Made by a program: the position numbers and the translations under genes
The notes under the pieces: model-generated
Told to the model about the DNA's origin: nothing
What the model saw: only the letters and a program-made list of their open reading frames with translations
The model's database searches: none
Shown here: in pieces, positions 6,941 to 15,715 of the stretch
Position numbering within the stretch: the stretch's first letter is position 1
Layout: every line of letters begins with the position of its first letter
Source of the DNA: Acholeplasmataceae bacterium
Lineage (GTDB): Bacteria; Bacillota_I; Bacilli_A; Acholeplasmatales; Acholeplasmataceae
Reading direction: 5' to 3'
Length of the DNA stretch: 27,119 nt
Assembly (NCBI GenBank): GCA_023264085.1
Contig: JALQTF010000031.1
Location: 1 to 27,119 of the forward strand

Positions 6941-9922
6941 ATGATTAATACTAACAAAAATATAAAGCGAGTGATGACTCTTATTTTTATTTTAGGGCTC
7001 ACTTTTACACTGGTTGCATGTGGCAATCAAAACAGTGTTCCTTACGGTAATGTTTCCGATGATGCATATGTCACATATGGAGATATTGTTGTAACTGAAA
7101 AAGAACTTTACGATAAACTTAGATTTCAATCTGCGGACTTACTTTCTACAATGATTGATGAAGTGGTTTTTGCAGAAGCGATGAATGATGTTTCTCAACT
7201 TATCAGTAATGATGATGTTTTTTTCAATGAATTTTTAGATGAAACAATCAATAATGCAATATTCCAAAATACAGATTTAGATGCACTTAACAACTTGTTA
7301 GAAAGTAACGAAGACAGAGTATTAAGAAGTATCGAACAATATGTAGATTCGTTATACTTAATTGATCCAACAGTGGATCGAGATGCTTTGTATCAAGCAA
7401 TTGTAAATATGAGTCCTATGTTTGAAGGATACAAATCCATTCCCGAATTACTTGATAGATATTTACTTCGTGTAGGCCAAAGATACTATGCATACAATCA
7501 ACTTCTAGAAGATGTTGAAGATGCTGAATCTACACAATTTGTTGAAGAATCTGATGTTGTTGCTTACTACAAATCTAATGAAGAAGGACGATATGATGTC
7601 GAAGTTCTCATTGTCAGATTTATAAATTTAAATGAAGCTAACGCTGCGTTATATGAAGTAGGTTTAAAATCAGATGCTAGAGGTAATTGGTATCAAGTAC
7701 CAGACGTAAGAATTGTTGATCCTAATGATCCTGGATATGTTGATTTAGATGATACTTCTTCTGAAGGCTATCAACATGTTGTAGACATTCTTACTGACTT
7801 AGATTTACTAGATGATGTTTTAGCTTCAAGAGCTCAAAATCAAAACTTATTAAGTTCTCAAGAATTTGCAGATTATTATGCACGTTATTCAATTTCAACA
7901 ACTAGAACTTCTGGCGCAGCAGATGTTGCGTTACCAGATAATAACGTAAAAGCTAAATTTGTTGAAATGTATAATTTATTAAATCCTGCAACTCAAATTC
8001 AAATCAATAACGATGGTTCTATTACAGGCGTTTCAACAGAATTTCAAACAACTTATACTTATGATGAATTAAATGAACTCAATACGACACTTCGTTCTCA
8101 TGTATATTCAACATTAACTTCTGAAGATCGTCAAGATGAAGAAGATGCAACAAATCCTTATTCTTCTCGAGTTCAAACATTTGGTTCTTCTCGTTACTTA
8201 ATTTTCAAATTAAGCGATGATGGTGATTCACAAGATGATGTTTTAGTCGATGATCCTGATACCGAAGATGAAGATGAAATATTTAGTGAAACTGCAACAG
8301 AACTTTATGAACGTCTAAGAAGCGAACTCATTGATAACAAACTTACAGATGCTTATGTAACAACACAAGTTGAAGCACGCTACGAAGAATTAACCGTTAA
8401 CATTTATGATCCAGTGGTGAGAGCTTTCTTTGATCAAACGTTTAACTACAACGGAAGTGATTCTAATAAAGAAGGCGATGTCGTTGCATCTATTGAAGAT
8501 AGTACAGATGCTTTATCAAAAACAGATATTTTAGTCGATGACTTATACCAAAGATTATCTGATCGCTTTGGTGTCAATCTTTCATTAGATATTGTTTTAA
8601 ATAAATATTTTGAAACACAAGAAACCTATGTCATTACAGATGAAGAATATGCAGATTTTGAAGATCAATTTGAAGAAATCATTCGTCAATTTTCTGCAGA
8701 TCAATTTGTTTCTAATGGATTTCCAGCATCTATGGGACGTGAACAATTCTTAATGCTAGCATTTGGTGTCACATCCAATGAACAAGCAGTTAGAGAATTA
8801 TATGTATATCCAGAATTACGTGCACAATACTTAGAAGATTATGAAGCACATTTTACAAACATTTATCAAGCATTTACAGATTTAGCTGAATTACAATATG
8901 AAGCGTATAAATCTACGAGAGTCTCACACTTACTTGTTTATTTTGATCAAGATGGTGATGGTTCTCCTGATAATCCACAAGAATACTTAGATACTTTAGA
9001 ACCTGCTGTTGTTGCTGAAATTAAAGCAGGACTTGCAGAACTTGTTGGTGATATTTACGATCAAATCGGAGATTTTAGAAGTGAAGCTGAAGCATTTGCA
9101 ACACTTGCAGAACTCTTTAATTCATCCGGTCGTATTGAACGTGGATCTAACACTGCACCTTATGATTTACAAATTGAATTAGATTATGCAAAATACCGTC
9201 AATTAGGGTTCTATTTAAAATATGAAAATATTTCTTCAGCCATTACAAACAAATCTAATTTTGTGACAAATAGTTCTACATTAGATCCAGTCTTCTACAA
9301 CAGAGCCATTGAACTTCATGACTTTATCGTTGGTGATGGTACACAAGAACAAATTGAACTTCCTTATATTGATATGTATGATGACTATACATTTAATGCA
9401 TTAGATTTAGAAACACAACTTGATCATGTACAATCTTCATTTGGATGGCACTTCATTGTAACAACAACAGTTAGTGATGCACCATCTGCAATGTATGAAG
9501 CTTCTACAGATGCTGAAGAACGTTATACATTCGAAGAAGATGGCGTCACATATAATGTATACAATGAAGGTCCAGAAAATGGTGGTTCTGATGCACTCAC
9601 ATTAAATCAAGTCGAGTACTATGTACGCCAAAGTTTAACAGATGAAGGTCCTTCTGTTCCTAGTGCTGTATCAACAGCAATTACGAACTACTTATCACCT
9701 GTGCTTACAAGATATCAAAATACATACATGCAACGTGAGCTTATTTTTAGATTATTAGAAGATAATTTATCATTTGCAAACAATGCAAATAACACACGTT
9801 TTGATATAATACGTGACATTAACTACAGTCAGTTAAATGAATATTTATTATCTGATGTTGCATTGTTTGATCCAAATTATGAAACACTATATGCAACATG
9901 GTTTGATGTCTTAACACAATAA
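6941..9922 (+). CDS. Very large PrsA/PpiC-like peptidyl-prolyl isomerase lipoprotein
   Basis: Probable surface foldase for exported proteins. The ATG at 6941 follows GAAGGAG; the frame is open further upstream, but that part has no ribosome site and would hide the signal peptide. From 6941 the protein has 993 residues. It starts with a Lys/Arg-rich n-region, a hydrophobic core and the lipobox LVAC with GNQ after the Cys. Residues of about 40-75 (YGDIVVTEKELYDKLRF) resemble the SurA/PrsA N-terminal helices. A parvulin-like segment begins with RVSHLLVYF near 660 and ends with FGWHFIVTT near 833. Between them lies an EF-hand-like acidic loop DQDGDGSPDNPQE, possibly calcium binding. The protein is highly acidic. 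PrsA is usually about 300 residues, so this is three times longer; activity is not proven by sequence. Confidence 0.75.
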   Translation: MINTNKNIKRVMTLIFILGLTFTLVACGNQNSVPYGNVSDDAYVTYGDIVVTEKELYDKLRFQSADLLSTMIDEVVFAEAMNDVSQLISNDDVFFNEFLDETINNAIFQNTDLDALNNLLESNEDRVLRSIEQYVDSLYLIDPTVDRDALYQAIVNMSPMFEGYKSIPELLDRYLLRVGQRYYAYNQLLEDVEDAESTQFVEESDVVAYYKSNEEGRYDVEVLIVRFINLNEANAALYEVGLKSDARGNWYQVPDVRIVDPNDPGYVDLDDTSSEGYQHVVDILTDLDLLDDVLASRAQNQNLLSSQEFADYYARYSISTTRTSGAADVALPDNNVKAKFVEMYNLLNPATQIQINNDGSITGVSTEFQTTYTYDELNELNTTLRSHVYSTLTSEDRQDEEDATNPYSSRVQTFGSSRYLIFKLSDDGDSQDDVLVDDPDTEDEDEIFSETATELYERLRSELIDNKLTDAYVTTQVEARYEELTVNIYDPVVRAFFDQTFNYNGSDSNKEGDVVASIEDSTDALSKTDILVDDLYQRLSDRFGVNLSLDIVLNKYFETQETYVITDEEYADFEDQFEEIIRQFSADQFVSNGFPASMGREQFLMLAFGVTSNEQAVRELYVYPELRAQYLEDYEAHFTNIYQAFTDLAELQYEAYKSTRVSHLLVYFDQDGDGSPDNPQEYLDTLEPAVVAEIKAGLAELVGDIYDQIGDFRSEAEAFATLAELFNSSGRIERGSNTAPYDLQIELDYAKYRQLGFYLKYENISSAITNKSNFVTNSSTLDPVFYNRAIELHDFIVGDGTQEQIELPYIDMYDDYTFNALDLETQLDHVQSSFGWHFIVTTTVSDAPSAMYEASTDAEERYTFEEDGVTYNVYNEGPENGGSDALTLNQVEYYVRQSLTDEGPSVPSAVSTAITNYLSPVLTRYQNTYMQRELIFRLLEDNLSFANNANNTRFDIIRDINYSQLNEYLLSDVALFDPNYETLYATWFDVLTQ

Positions 9923-9932
9923 TAAACGTAGA

Positions 9933-9961
9933 AAAAAACATCCGATAAACGGATGTTTTTT
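9933..9961. terminator. Bidirectional terminator between the PrsA-like gene and yhaM
   Basis: ACATCCG and CGGATGT arms with a five-base loop (9945-9949), extended by an A-tract on the left and a T-tract on the right. It can terminate both convergent genes, and overlaps the yhaM stop codon. Confidence 0.9.
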
Positions 9962-10881
9962 TATTGTTTGGATTTGTAAAATTTCATCTTATCTAATACA
10001 TTGAGTGCGTTTGTCCATTGACCTTCTTTCGTCTTTTCTAATTCTTCACCAAGTACAGTAAATTTAGAATCAATAGTATCAATATACCATAGCAATAATG
10101 CTTCTGGAATTTGTGGTTTTTTTGCTGCACCAAAATTTGGTAACCCATGATGCGACAGCATCATATGTTTTAACAACATCACACTTTCAGTATCTTTTAC
10201 GTTAAGTGCACGTGCTGTTTGATCAATATCAATCGCTTGCATCACAAGATGTCCAATAAGCAATCCCTCGGTTGTATATTCACCATCCACACCTGTCATT
10301 TCTCCTATTTTTGACATATCATGTAGTAAGGTACCTGCAATCATTAAATCTTGATTGAGATAAGGATAAATATCAAAGAATTTTTCTGCAATTTCAAGCA
10401 TTGTTAAGGTATGGTAACTTAATCCTCCGACATATGCATGATGAAATTTCGTTGCTGCAGGATGTGTATAAAATGCATGTTTGTGTGTGTCGTAAATGTT
10501 AGAAACAATCGCCAATAAATCTTGATGTTGAATGCGCGCGATATATCCTTCAATGCCTTTTTTAATATCAGAGATTTTCTTAGGTGCCACTTCATAAAAG
10601 ATATCATATAAAGCATCGATCTCTTCGGGTTTAAGTATGTCTTCAATCGCATCATAACGGACACATTGAAAAAATGTATCAACATCATTTTTCATTTCGA
10701 TTACAACTTCAAATTGATACATTCTACCCATAACCAGTGAAGATTCATCGACACGATCAAGTTTGATATTGATGAGTTTTTTATCTTCTAGTTTAATGGT
10801 TACATTTTTAAAATGTTCTCCGCGATTAATATTATCTACTTTTCCTACATATAACGTAGGATGCTTGATTGCGTCACTCAT
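9961..10881 (-). CDS. yhaM: 3'-5' exoribonuclease YhaM
   Basis: Metal-dependent 3'-5' exonuclease that trims RNA ends. The 306-residue protein has an N-terminal OB-fold (about 1-90, with LYVGKVDNINRGEHFKNVTI) and an HD domain. The HD motif parts are HHAYVGGLSYHTLTM, GTLLHDMSKIGEMTG (His-Asp pair), GHLVMQAID and LKHMMLSHHGLPNFG; the family-typical ALLLWYIDTIDSKF follows. The start ATG has AAAGGA seven bases upstream, and the gene overlaps the end of cca by eight bases, so the two form an operon. Length and domain order match the Firmicute enzyme. Confidence 0.93.
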   Translation of the reverse strand: MSDAIKHPTLYVGKVDNINRGEHFKNVTIKLEDKKLINIKLDRVDESSLVMGRMYQFEVVIEMKNDVDTFFQCVRYDAIEDILKPEEIDALYDIFYEVAPKKISDIKKGIEGYIARIQHQDLLAIVSNIYDTHKHAFYTHPAATKFHHAYVGGLSYHTLTMLEIAEKFFDIYPYLNQDLMIAGTLLHDMSKIGEMTGVDGEYTTEGLLIGHLVMQAIDIDQTARALNVKDTESVMLLKHMMLSHHGLPNFGAAKKPQIPEALLLWYIDTIDSKFTVLGEELEKTKEGQWTNALNVLDKMKFYKSKQ

Positions 10882-12037
10882 TTTGCATTCCTTTCAAATA
10901 GGTCTCTCTAAAATACATAAACAATACTGTACGATCATTTTTAAGTTCATGGGTTAATATTTTTTTAACCATGTCTTCTTGAACTTCTTTAATCCATGCG
11001 CCTGCTTTTCTGTGAGAAAGTGCCATCATCTCAGATGCTTTCATTTTCAAATCTACATGGCTCTTTATCGGTAAATGTGCATACATGTATTCTAACTTAT
11101 TCATCGCATAATTAATACCGTATAAATAACTTTGTGTGCGGGCTGCAAGCTTGACAATTTCTAATCCATATTCAAATAGATGTGTTGCATTCAGTTTGAT
11201 GTGTGACTTAGAAAGCTCTGCAGCTTGTTGATATTTATGTTTTTGTTGATTAGAAAACTTCCATGTTTGCATGCTATTTAAATCATAATAAAAACAAACT
11301 GTAAAAAATGTATCTGTGGTAATCGATTTTTTCTTTTCAACAATCGTTTCTATTGTTTTTTCAATCCCTACAATATGGTGATGTAAAGATAGTTGAAGCA
11401 TGGTTTCAAATGCTTGAAGTTGATGGTTGGTTTTAATGATTTTAATCAGTTCATTAATGATACGCTCATTTGATAATTGCTGTATTAATGCACCCATTTT
11501 ACCCATTGCTTCTAACGTAAGAGTATCGATTGTAAAATGAAGTTTCCCTTGAAAATAAATCGCTCTTAATATACGCAGTGCATCTTCTGAAAATCTCAAA
11601 TAAGGATCTCCAATGGTTTTAATGCTACGTTTGATGATATCTTCTTGTCCTGAAACATGATCATATATATTTAGGTGTTCATCCATAAGTAATCCATTGA
11701 TCGTAAAATCTCTACGCATGACATCTTCTTCAACAGATGTTCCAAAATAAACATAATCAGGATGACGTTGATCTTCTGATGGCCCATCCGTTCGATACGT
11801 TGTCACTTCATATGTATATGGATGTTTAAGCACCGTGATGGTCCCATATTTAAATCCTGTTGCACGTGCATCAAATAATGCCATCACTTGATTTGGTTTT
11901 GCATTTGTTGTGATATCAAAATCTACAGGTTTTAAACCTAAAAGATGGTCTCTGACAGCACCACCAACAATATATGCTTCGTATCCTTCTGATTTTAACG
12001 TTTTAATGATTTCTTTTGCGTGTTGAATGGTTCCCAT
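10874..12037 (-). CDS. cca: CCA tRNA nucleotidyltransferase
   Basis: Adds or repairs the 3' CCA of tRNAs without a template. It is a class II enzyme of 387 residues: IVGGAVRDHLLG, the catalytic carboxylate motif VDFDITTNA, the RRDFTINGLL segment, a linker SEDALRILRAIYF and the RNA-binding helical neck and body. The last third (about 230-387) is poorly conserved, as in Bacillus-type enzymes. AAAGGA precedes the ATG. The TGA stop overlaps the start region of yhaM. No HD domain is fused to it, unlike the E. coli enzyme. Confidence 0.92.
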   Translation of the reverse strand: MGTIQHAKEIIKTLKSEGYEAYIVGGAVRDHLLGLKPVDFDITTNAKPNQVMALFDARATGFKYGTITVLKHPYTYEVTTYRTDGPSEDQRHPDYVYFGTSVEEDVMRRDFTINGLLMDEHLNIYDHVSGQEDIIKRSIKTIGDPYLRFSEDALRILRAIYFQGKLHFTIDTLTLEAMGKMGALIQQLSNERIINELIKIIKTNHQLQAFETMLQLSLHHHIVGIEKTIETIVEKKKSITTDTFFTVCFYYDLNSMQTWKFSNQQKHKYQQAAELSKSHIKLNATHLFEYGLEIVKLAARTQSYLYGINYAMNKLEYMYAHLPIKSHVDLKMKASEMMALSHRKAGAWIKEVQEDMVKKILTHELKNDRTVLFMYFRETYLKGMQNE

Positions 12038-12050
12038 AACATTCCTTTAT

Positions 12051-12071
12051 TAAGTGATAAAGCATCACTTA
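12051..12071. repeat. Perfect 8-bp inverted repeat in the cca/yigZ divergent gap
   Basis: TAAGTGAT and ATCACTTA separated by AAAGC. It would form a hairpin in the cca 5' leader just before the ribosome site, or act as a small operator between the two genes. No T-tract follows on either strand, so it is not a terminator. Confidence 0.45.
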
Positions 12072-12111
12072 TATTCCTTACCTATGATAACATAGATTTA
12101 AAGAGGTGTCT

Positions 12112-12696
12112 ATGATTCGAATGAAAGACAATCCAGCCATAGAACATATTGTTTCTAAATCAAGATTTATTGGTCAATGTTTTGATATTTCACACAAAGA
12201 TGATATTTCAATTGTGCTACATCAATTAAAAAAAGAACATCCTAAAGCTCATCATTTTTGTTATGGCTACATCATAGATGACACACATCAAGGCTTTGAA
12301 GATCACGGTGAACCTAAACATACCGCAGGAAAACCCATTTTAGAAGCACTCATACAATCAAAAGTAACCCATACATTGTGTGTGGTGATACGTTATTTTG
12401 GTGGTGTATTATTAGGTGCCTCGGGACTTACAAAAGCCTACCGTGACACAGCTTATGAAACACTTAAACATACAACATATGATACATTACAGTTATATCA
12501 ATTGTTTGAGATTACACTCACTTATGACCTGTATCATAAAATAAAACGTCACATGGAATCTTTAGGTAATATCGTTTATGAAAATTTTACAAATCATGTT
12601 CAAATACATCTCCAAACAACACATGATATAAAAACAATTAAACAACAATTATACGGGATACAAAAAATCACGTTTATTCAACAATTATATGTATAA
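12112..12696 (+). CDS. yigZ: YigZ/IMPACT family protein
   Basis: Member of the conserved UPF0029/IMPACT family, related by fold to the C-terminal domain of EF-G and eukaryotic IMPACT; its bacterial role is unclear. The 194-residue protein has SKSRFIGQCF, HPKAHHFCYGYI, DHGEPKHTAGKPILEAL and VVIRYFGGVLLGASGLTKAY, the full N-terminal signature, followed by a smaller ferredoxin-like C-terminal domain (about 130-194). AAGAGG lies five bases before the ATG at 12112; a GTG at 12106 overlaps that ribosome site and is less likely. It is monocistronic and ends in its own terminator. Confidence 0.9.
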   Translation: MIRMKDNPAIEHIVSKSRFIGQCFDISHKDDISIVLHQLKKEHPKAHHFCYGYIIDDTHQGFEDHGEPKHTAGKPILEALIQSKVTHTLCVVIRYFGGVLLGASGLTKAYRDTAYETLKHTTYDTLQLYQLFEITLTYDLYHKIKRHMESLGNIVYENFTNHVQIHLQTTHDIKTIKQQLYGIQKITFIQQLYV

Positions 12697-12720
12697 AAAA
12701 AGCCCTTTATGGGCTTTTTT
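12695..12720. terminator. Bidirectional terminator between yigZ and the carbohydrate operon
   Basis: GCCC and GGGC arms with loop TTTAT, flanked by seven As on the left and six Ts on the right. It serves yigZ (plus) and the GDSL gene (minus), whose stop codon it overlaps. Confidence 0.92.
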
Positions 12721-13420
12721 ATTTATATAAATATGGCTTTAAAACCTCTGATAATTTCTCATATCCCAAATGGTTTAAATGTAGTCCATCGTATGTCATT
12801 GTCTCATGTAGCCTATCATTATTATCAGCTAATATTTGATAAACATCAATAAAAGTGATATTACTTATTTCTTTTAATAGCTTGTTCAACTTCTGAATAT
12901 CTTGACTATTTCTACTACCAACTGTCACTGGATTTAATTTGTGATTCACTGGAAGTACAGATATTAAGTAAATTTTTGCTTTCGGATTGTTATGGTATAT
13001 TTTTGAGATGATTTCTTTGATATTATCTCTAATATCTTGTATTTTAAGTTTTAATAACACAAAATCATTCGTACCAATTAACAGCACCACTTTCTTAGGA
13101 TTTAAATCATTTACACTTACGTTTAAACGATTGAGTAGTCCTACGGATGTATCACCTCCAATACCACGATTATAAACATTTAATTCTGGAAAAAATTCAT
13201 AAATATTGTAATCTTGAGTGATTGAATCTCCTATAAATACAATCCCATTATCTTTGTGAGTTTTATTAAGCGTTTGAAACATTTGTTTTTTCATCTCATA
13301 TCCACTTTTCAAAAACATCGATAGTAAATCATTAGAACCTTTTTGATATTGATTTTTATTAATTATCAATAGCAATATGATAATCGCAATAGAGATCCCT
13401 AATAAGATAATTTCAACCAT
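12719..13420 (-). CDS. SGNH/GDSL-type hydrolase with N-terminal membrane segment
   Basis: Probable carbohydrate esterase or related hydrolase. The 233-residue protein begins with one hydrophobic helix (about residues 3-21), then block I IVFIGDSITQDY (nucleophile Ser), block II NRGIGGDTS, block III LLIGTNDF and block V YDGLHLNHLGY (Asp and His of the triad), so the active site is complete. It resembles the platelet-activating-factor acetylhydrolase-like subgroup. It is the last gene of the carbohydrate operon, with the upstream isomerase-like gene overlapping it by 22 bases and GAGGTG before its ATG. Which side of the membrane it faces is unclear: Lys residues after the helix favour a cytoplasmic domain. 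Substrate unknown; deacetylation of an imported sugar is an inference. Confidence 0.82.
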   Translation of the reverse strand: MVEIILLGISIAIIILLLIINKNQYQKGSNDLLSMFLKSGYEMKKQMFQTLNKTHKDNGIVFIGDSITQDYNIYEFFPELNVYNRGIGGDTSVGLLNRLNVSVNDLNPKKVVLLIGTNDFVLLKLKIQDIRDNIKEIISKIYHNNPKAKIYLISVLPVNHKLNPVTVGSRNSQDIQKLNKLLKEISNITFIDVYQILADNNDRLHETMTYDGLHLNHLGYEKLSEVLKPYLYK

Positions 13421-15108
13421 TCTGATTTCACCTCTGCATACATAATTTTACAATGTCCATCTAAACATGTAAATTTCACTTCTTTAACATTCGCTGGAAT
13501 GATAAATGTCTCTGCATAATGTATCGTTATATCTTCAAATGATCTGTCTAATGAAGAAACAATGATACTTTTACCTTCCACTAAATTTGCCATTTGAACG
13601 GTATTTTTAAATGTAAATTGAAGTTCATTATATATTGAAATTCTATATGCATCTAAAAATGTACCATGATCGATACCTGATTTTTCTAAATGTCTGTTTA
13701 TAGATTTAAATGGATTTATGTAATGCGACTTTACATAGTTAGTTGTTCTTGAATAATCCAAATTTTTTAGACCATGCTCATGATAAACAGGCCTAGGTTT
13801 TCCATCTAATCCTAATCTATTCCAATCCCATAATTTAAAAGTAAAAATATATGCTGCTGAACTTATCTCTAGAACAAGTGTATTTCTACCACTACAATGA
13901 ATCGTACCAGCAGGTATCAATAAATGTTCATGCTTTTTAACAGGAAAAGTATTCACAAACTTTTCTGCCTGAAATGATTTTGTTTTCAATGAGGCTTTTA
14001 ATTCTTCTTCAAATGTGTTCTTATCAAGATCTTCTTTAAACCCGAGAAAGACTTGACTGTCATCTCCAGCATCCAAAATATAATAGGATTCATCTTGGGT
14101 ATATGGCATTCCAAAAACTTCTTTTATATACTTACTTTTTGGATGTACTTGTAATGATAAGTGTTGTCCCTCCATCGTATCAAGTAAATCAAAGCGAATA
14201 GGTAAATGATACTTAAAATACTTAAAAACGTGTTCACCTAGAACTTCAACTGGATATTCAAAAATCAATTCTTGGGCTTGAAATTCAATTTCAATTTCAT
14301 GAACTTTAAATAAAATTGAATTTTCTTCTGCAACACCATCAAAAGACCAAGCATAATTTTCTTTAGATTTGTCTAATTGACATACTTCTTTAAGCCATTG
14401 ACCACCCCAAACACCAGGGTCAAAATACGGTACCATTCTAAAAGGTCTTTTAGTAAGGTGTTTCAATACTCCTTGATAATGTTGATAATGCATCATTTTT
14501 GGATTCTTTATATCGTTCCAGTCAATTATGTAATCTATATGATTAGTGAGTTGAACTCTAAGTCGATCAGCAATAACCCATTCAACAAAATAGGATCTTT
14601 TATATTTTGTAAGTGGGTCTTCATCTTCATTCATCATCATATAATTTGGCATACCACTTCTCATTCTCAATTGATGCTCAAATCGTTTAATCGATGCATA
14701 ATATAATACATCGTGTGAAAATAATGATGCCCCAAAACCAATTATGATCGTTGGCTTGTGATAATTTAAATTGTCAGGAATGTTAAAGAGATCGTGAATT
14801 GACTTTGATGTCTTAAATCCAAAAACTCTATCTTCTGTAAATTCTCTTTCAAAAAGTTTTTTGTATGCATCATATCCGATACTATATAGAGATGTGTCTA
14901 TAACATCGTATTTTAGATCGATGTTTTCAAATGCATGAATTAACTCTGATGTATCGACTCCTGGATATGTTTCAATTGAAATATGCTTATCGTGATGACT
15001 CAAAATATGACGAACAATCATATCTATCCCGTGTGTGATTTCAAAATTTTCATTAATTCTCACAACTGGAAATTTATCATAGTTTGGTTTGAAGGTTATG
15101 TACTTCAT
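13399..15108 (-). CDS. Long class I mannose-6-phosphate isomerase-like protein with extra N-terminal domain
   Basis: 569 residues in two parts. The C-terminal two thirds is a cupin of the phosphomannose isomerase type: VPYFDPGVWGGQWLKEV near 230, the metal ligands in LSLQVHPKSKY and TQDESYYILD, then IPAGTIHCSGRNTLVLEIS. The first 210 residues (HISIETYPGVDTSELIHAF, a TIIIGFGASLF strand, YKRSYFVEW) resemble the extra domain of the long clostridial isomerase family, which looks like a nucleotide-kinase fold without a Walker A loop. The family probably isomerises mannose-6-phosphate or a relative to the fructose form. AGAGGAG precedes the ATG. It is the penultimate operon gene, and a normal-length manA is also in the window. 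Confidence 0.8.
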   Translation of the reverse strand: MKYITFKPNYDKFPVVRINENFEITHGIDMIVRHILSHHDKHISIETYPGVDTSELIHAFENIDLKYDVIDTSLYSIGYDAYKKLFEREFTEDRVFGFKTSKSIHDLFNIPDNLNYHKPTIIIGFGASLFSHDVLYYASIKRFEHQLRMRSGMPNYMMMNEDEDPLTKYKRSYFVEWVIADRLRVQLTNHIDYIIDWNDIKNPKMMHYQHYQGVLKHLTKRPFRMVPYFDPGVWGGQWLKEVCQLDKSKENYAWSFDGVAEENSILFKVHEIEIEFQAQELIFEYPVEVLGEHVFKYFKYHLPIRFDLLDTMEGQHLSLQVHPKSKYIKEVFGMPYTQDESYYILDAGDDSQVFLGFKEDLDKNTFEEELKASLKTKSFQAEKFVNTFPVKKHEHLLIPAGTIHCSGRNTLVLEISSAAYIFTFKLWDWNRLGLDGKPRPVYHEHGLKNLDYSRTTNYVKSHYINPFKSINRHLEKSGIDHGTFLDAYRISIYNELQFTFKNTVQMANLVEGKSIIVSSLDRSFEDITIHYAETFIIPANVKEVKFTCLDGHCKIMYAEVKSEWLKLSY

Positions 15109-15121
15109 TCGTCTCCTCTTT

Positions 15122-15715
15122 TCATAATAAAAACTTAACTAATGATTTTTTCAATATCACCAACTGTAACCATATACATATACTTATTGTAAAAAATATT
15201 GTTGTTGGGTGGACATAGAAAAAAGCAAAAACTAATACAATAACTGGAGCTAACAACTGAAAGTTACGCCAAATATTTTGATGCATTAATATAAAGATGA
15301 TCGCAATGAAAGACTGATCTTCTTTTATTTTAAATAGTGTAGTAATTCCTAGTGAATAAATCATACCAATCAAAAATTCGTATGAGATAACAATTAATAA
15401 GATGATGAGCCATGTTATATTTTGTACAATCGCAAATTGAAATGCTATAACTATTCCAAAAACATCAATAATAACCATCCCAGATATTAAGACACGTCTA
15501 AAAAAATGACGCTTAAATTCGTCTAAAAATGTATGCACTACATACGTTTGTTTTTTTAAATTGGATAACGATGAAATAACTTTATAAAATGCGAGTGTTG
15601 CACTCCCTAGGGATAATAAAATCCCTAGGAATGATGCAACAAACCATATTAACGTGACATAAATAAAATCTAAGTATGCTTTAATACCGTCCTTGATTGT
15701 ATAGGAGGATGTCAC
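15122..15715 (-). CDS. YesL/DUF624 family membrane protein
   Basis: Integral membrane protein of 197 residues with about five hydrophobic segments (near 17-45, 75-95, 98-122, 150-168, 170-188). The first part, LIWFVASFLGILLSLGSATLAFYKV, and the FLDEFKRHFFRR cytoplasmic segment are typical of DUF624. This family sits beside sugar ABC importers (yesL, lplB/ytcP types) and is thought to assist them; its biochemical role is not known. The GTG start overlaps the TGA stop of the upstream lipoprotein gene (GTGA) and lacks its own strong ribosome site, implying translational coupling. Confidence 0.78.
   Translation of the reverse strand: MTSSYTIKDGIKAYLDFIYVTLIWFVASFLGILLSLGSATLAFYKVISSLSNLKKQTYVVHTFLDEFKRHFFRRVLISGMVIIDVFGIVIAFQFAIVQNITWLIILLIVISYEFLIGMIYSLGITTLFKIKEDQSFIAIIFILMHQNIWRNFQLLAPVIVLVFAFFYVHPTTIFFTISICIWLQLVILKKSLVKFLL
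15606..15629. repeat. Perfect 9-bp inverted repeat inside the DUF624 gene
   Basis: CCTAGGGAT and ATCCCTAGG arms with loop AATAAA, in codons for the first membrane helix. Each arm also contains a CCTAGG palindrome. It is probably a by-product of repeated Leu-Gly codons, but would form a stable mRNA hairpin early in the gene. Confidence 0.5.
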
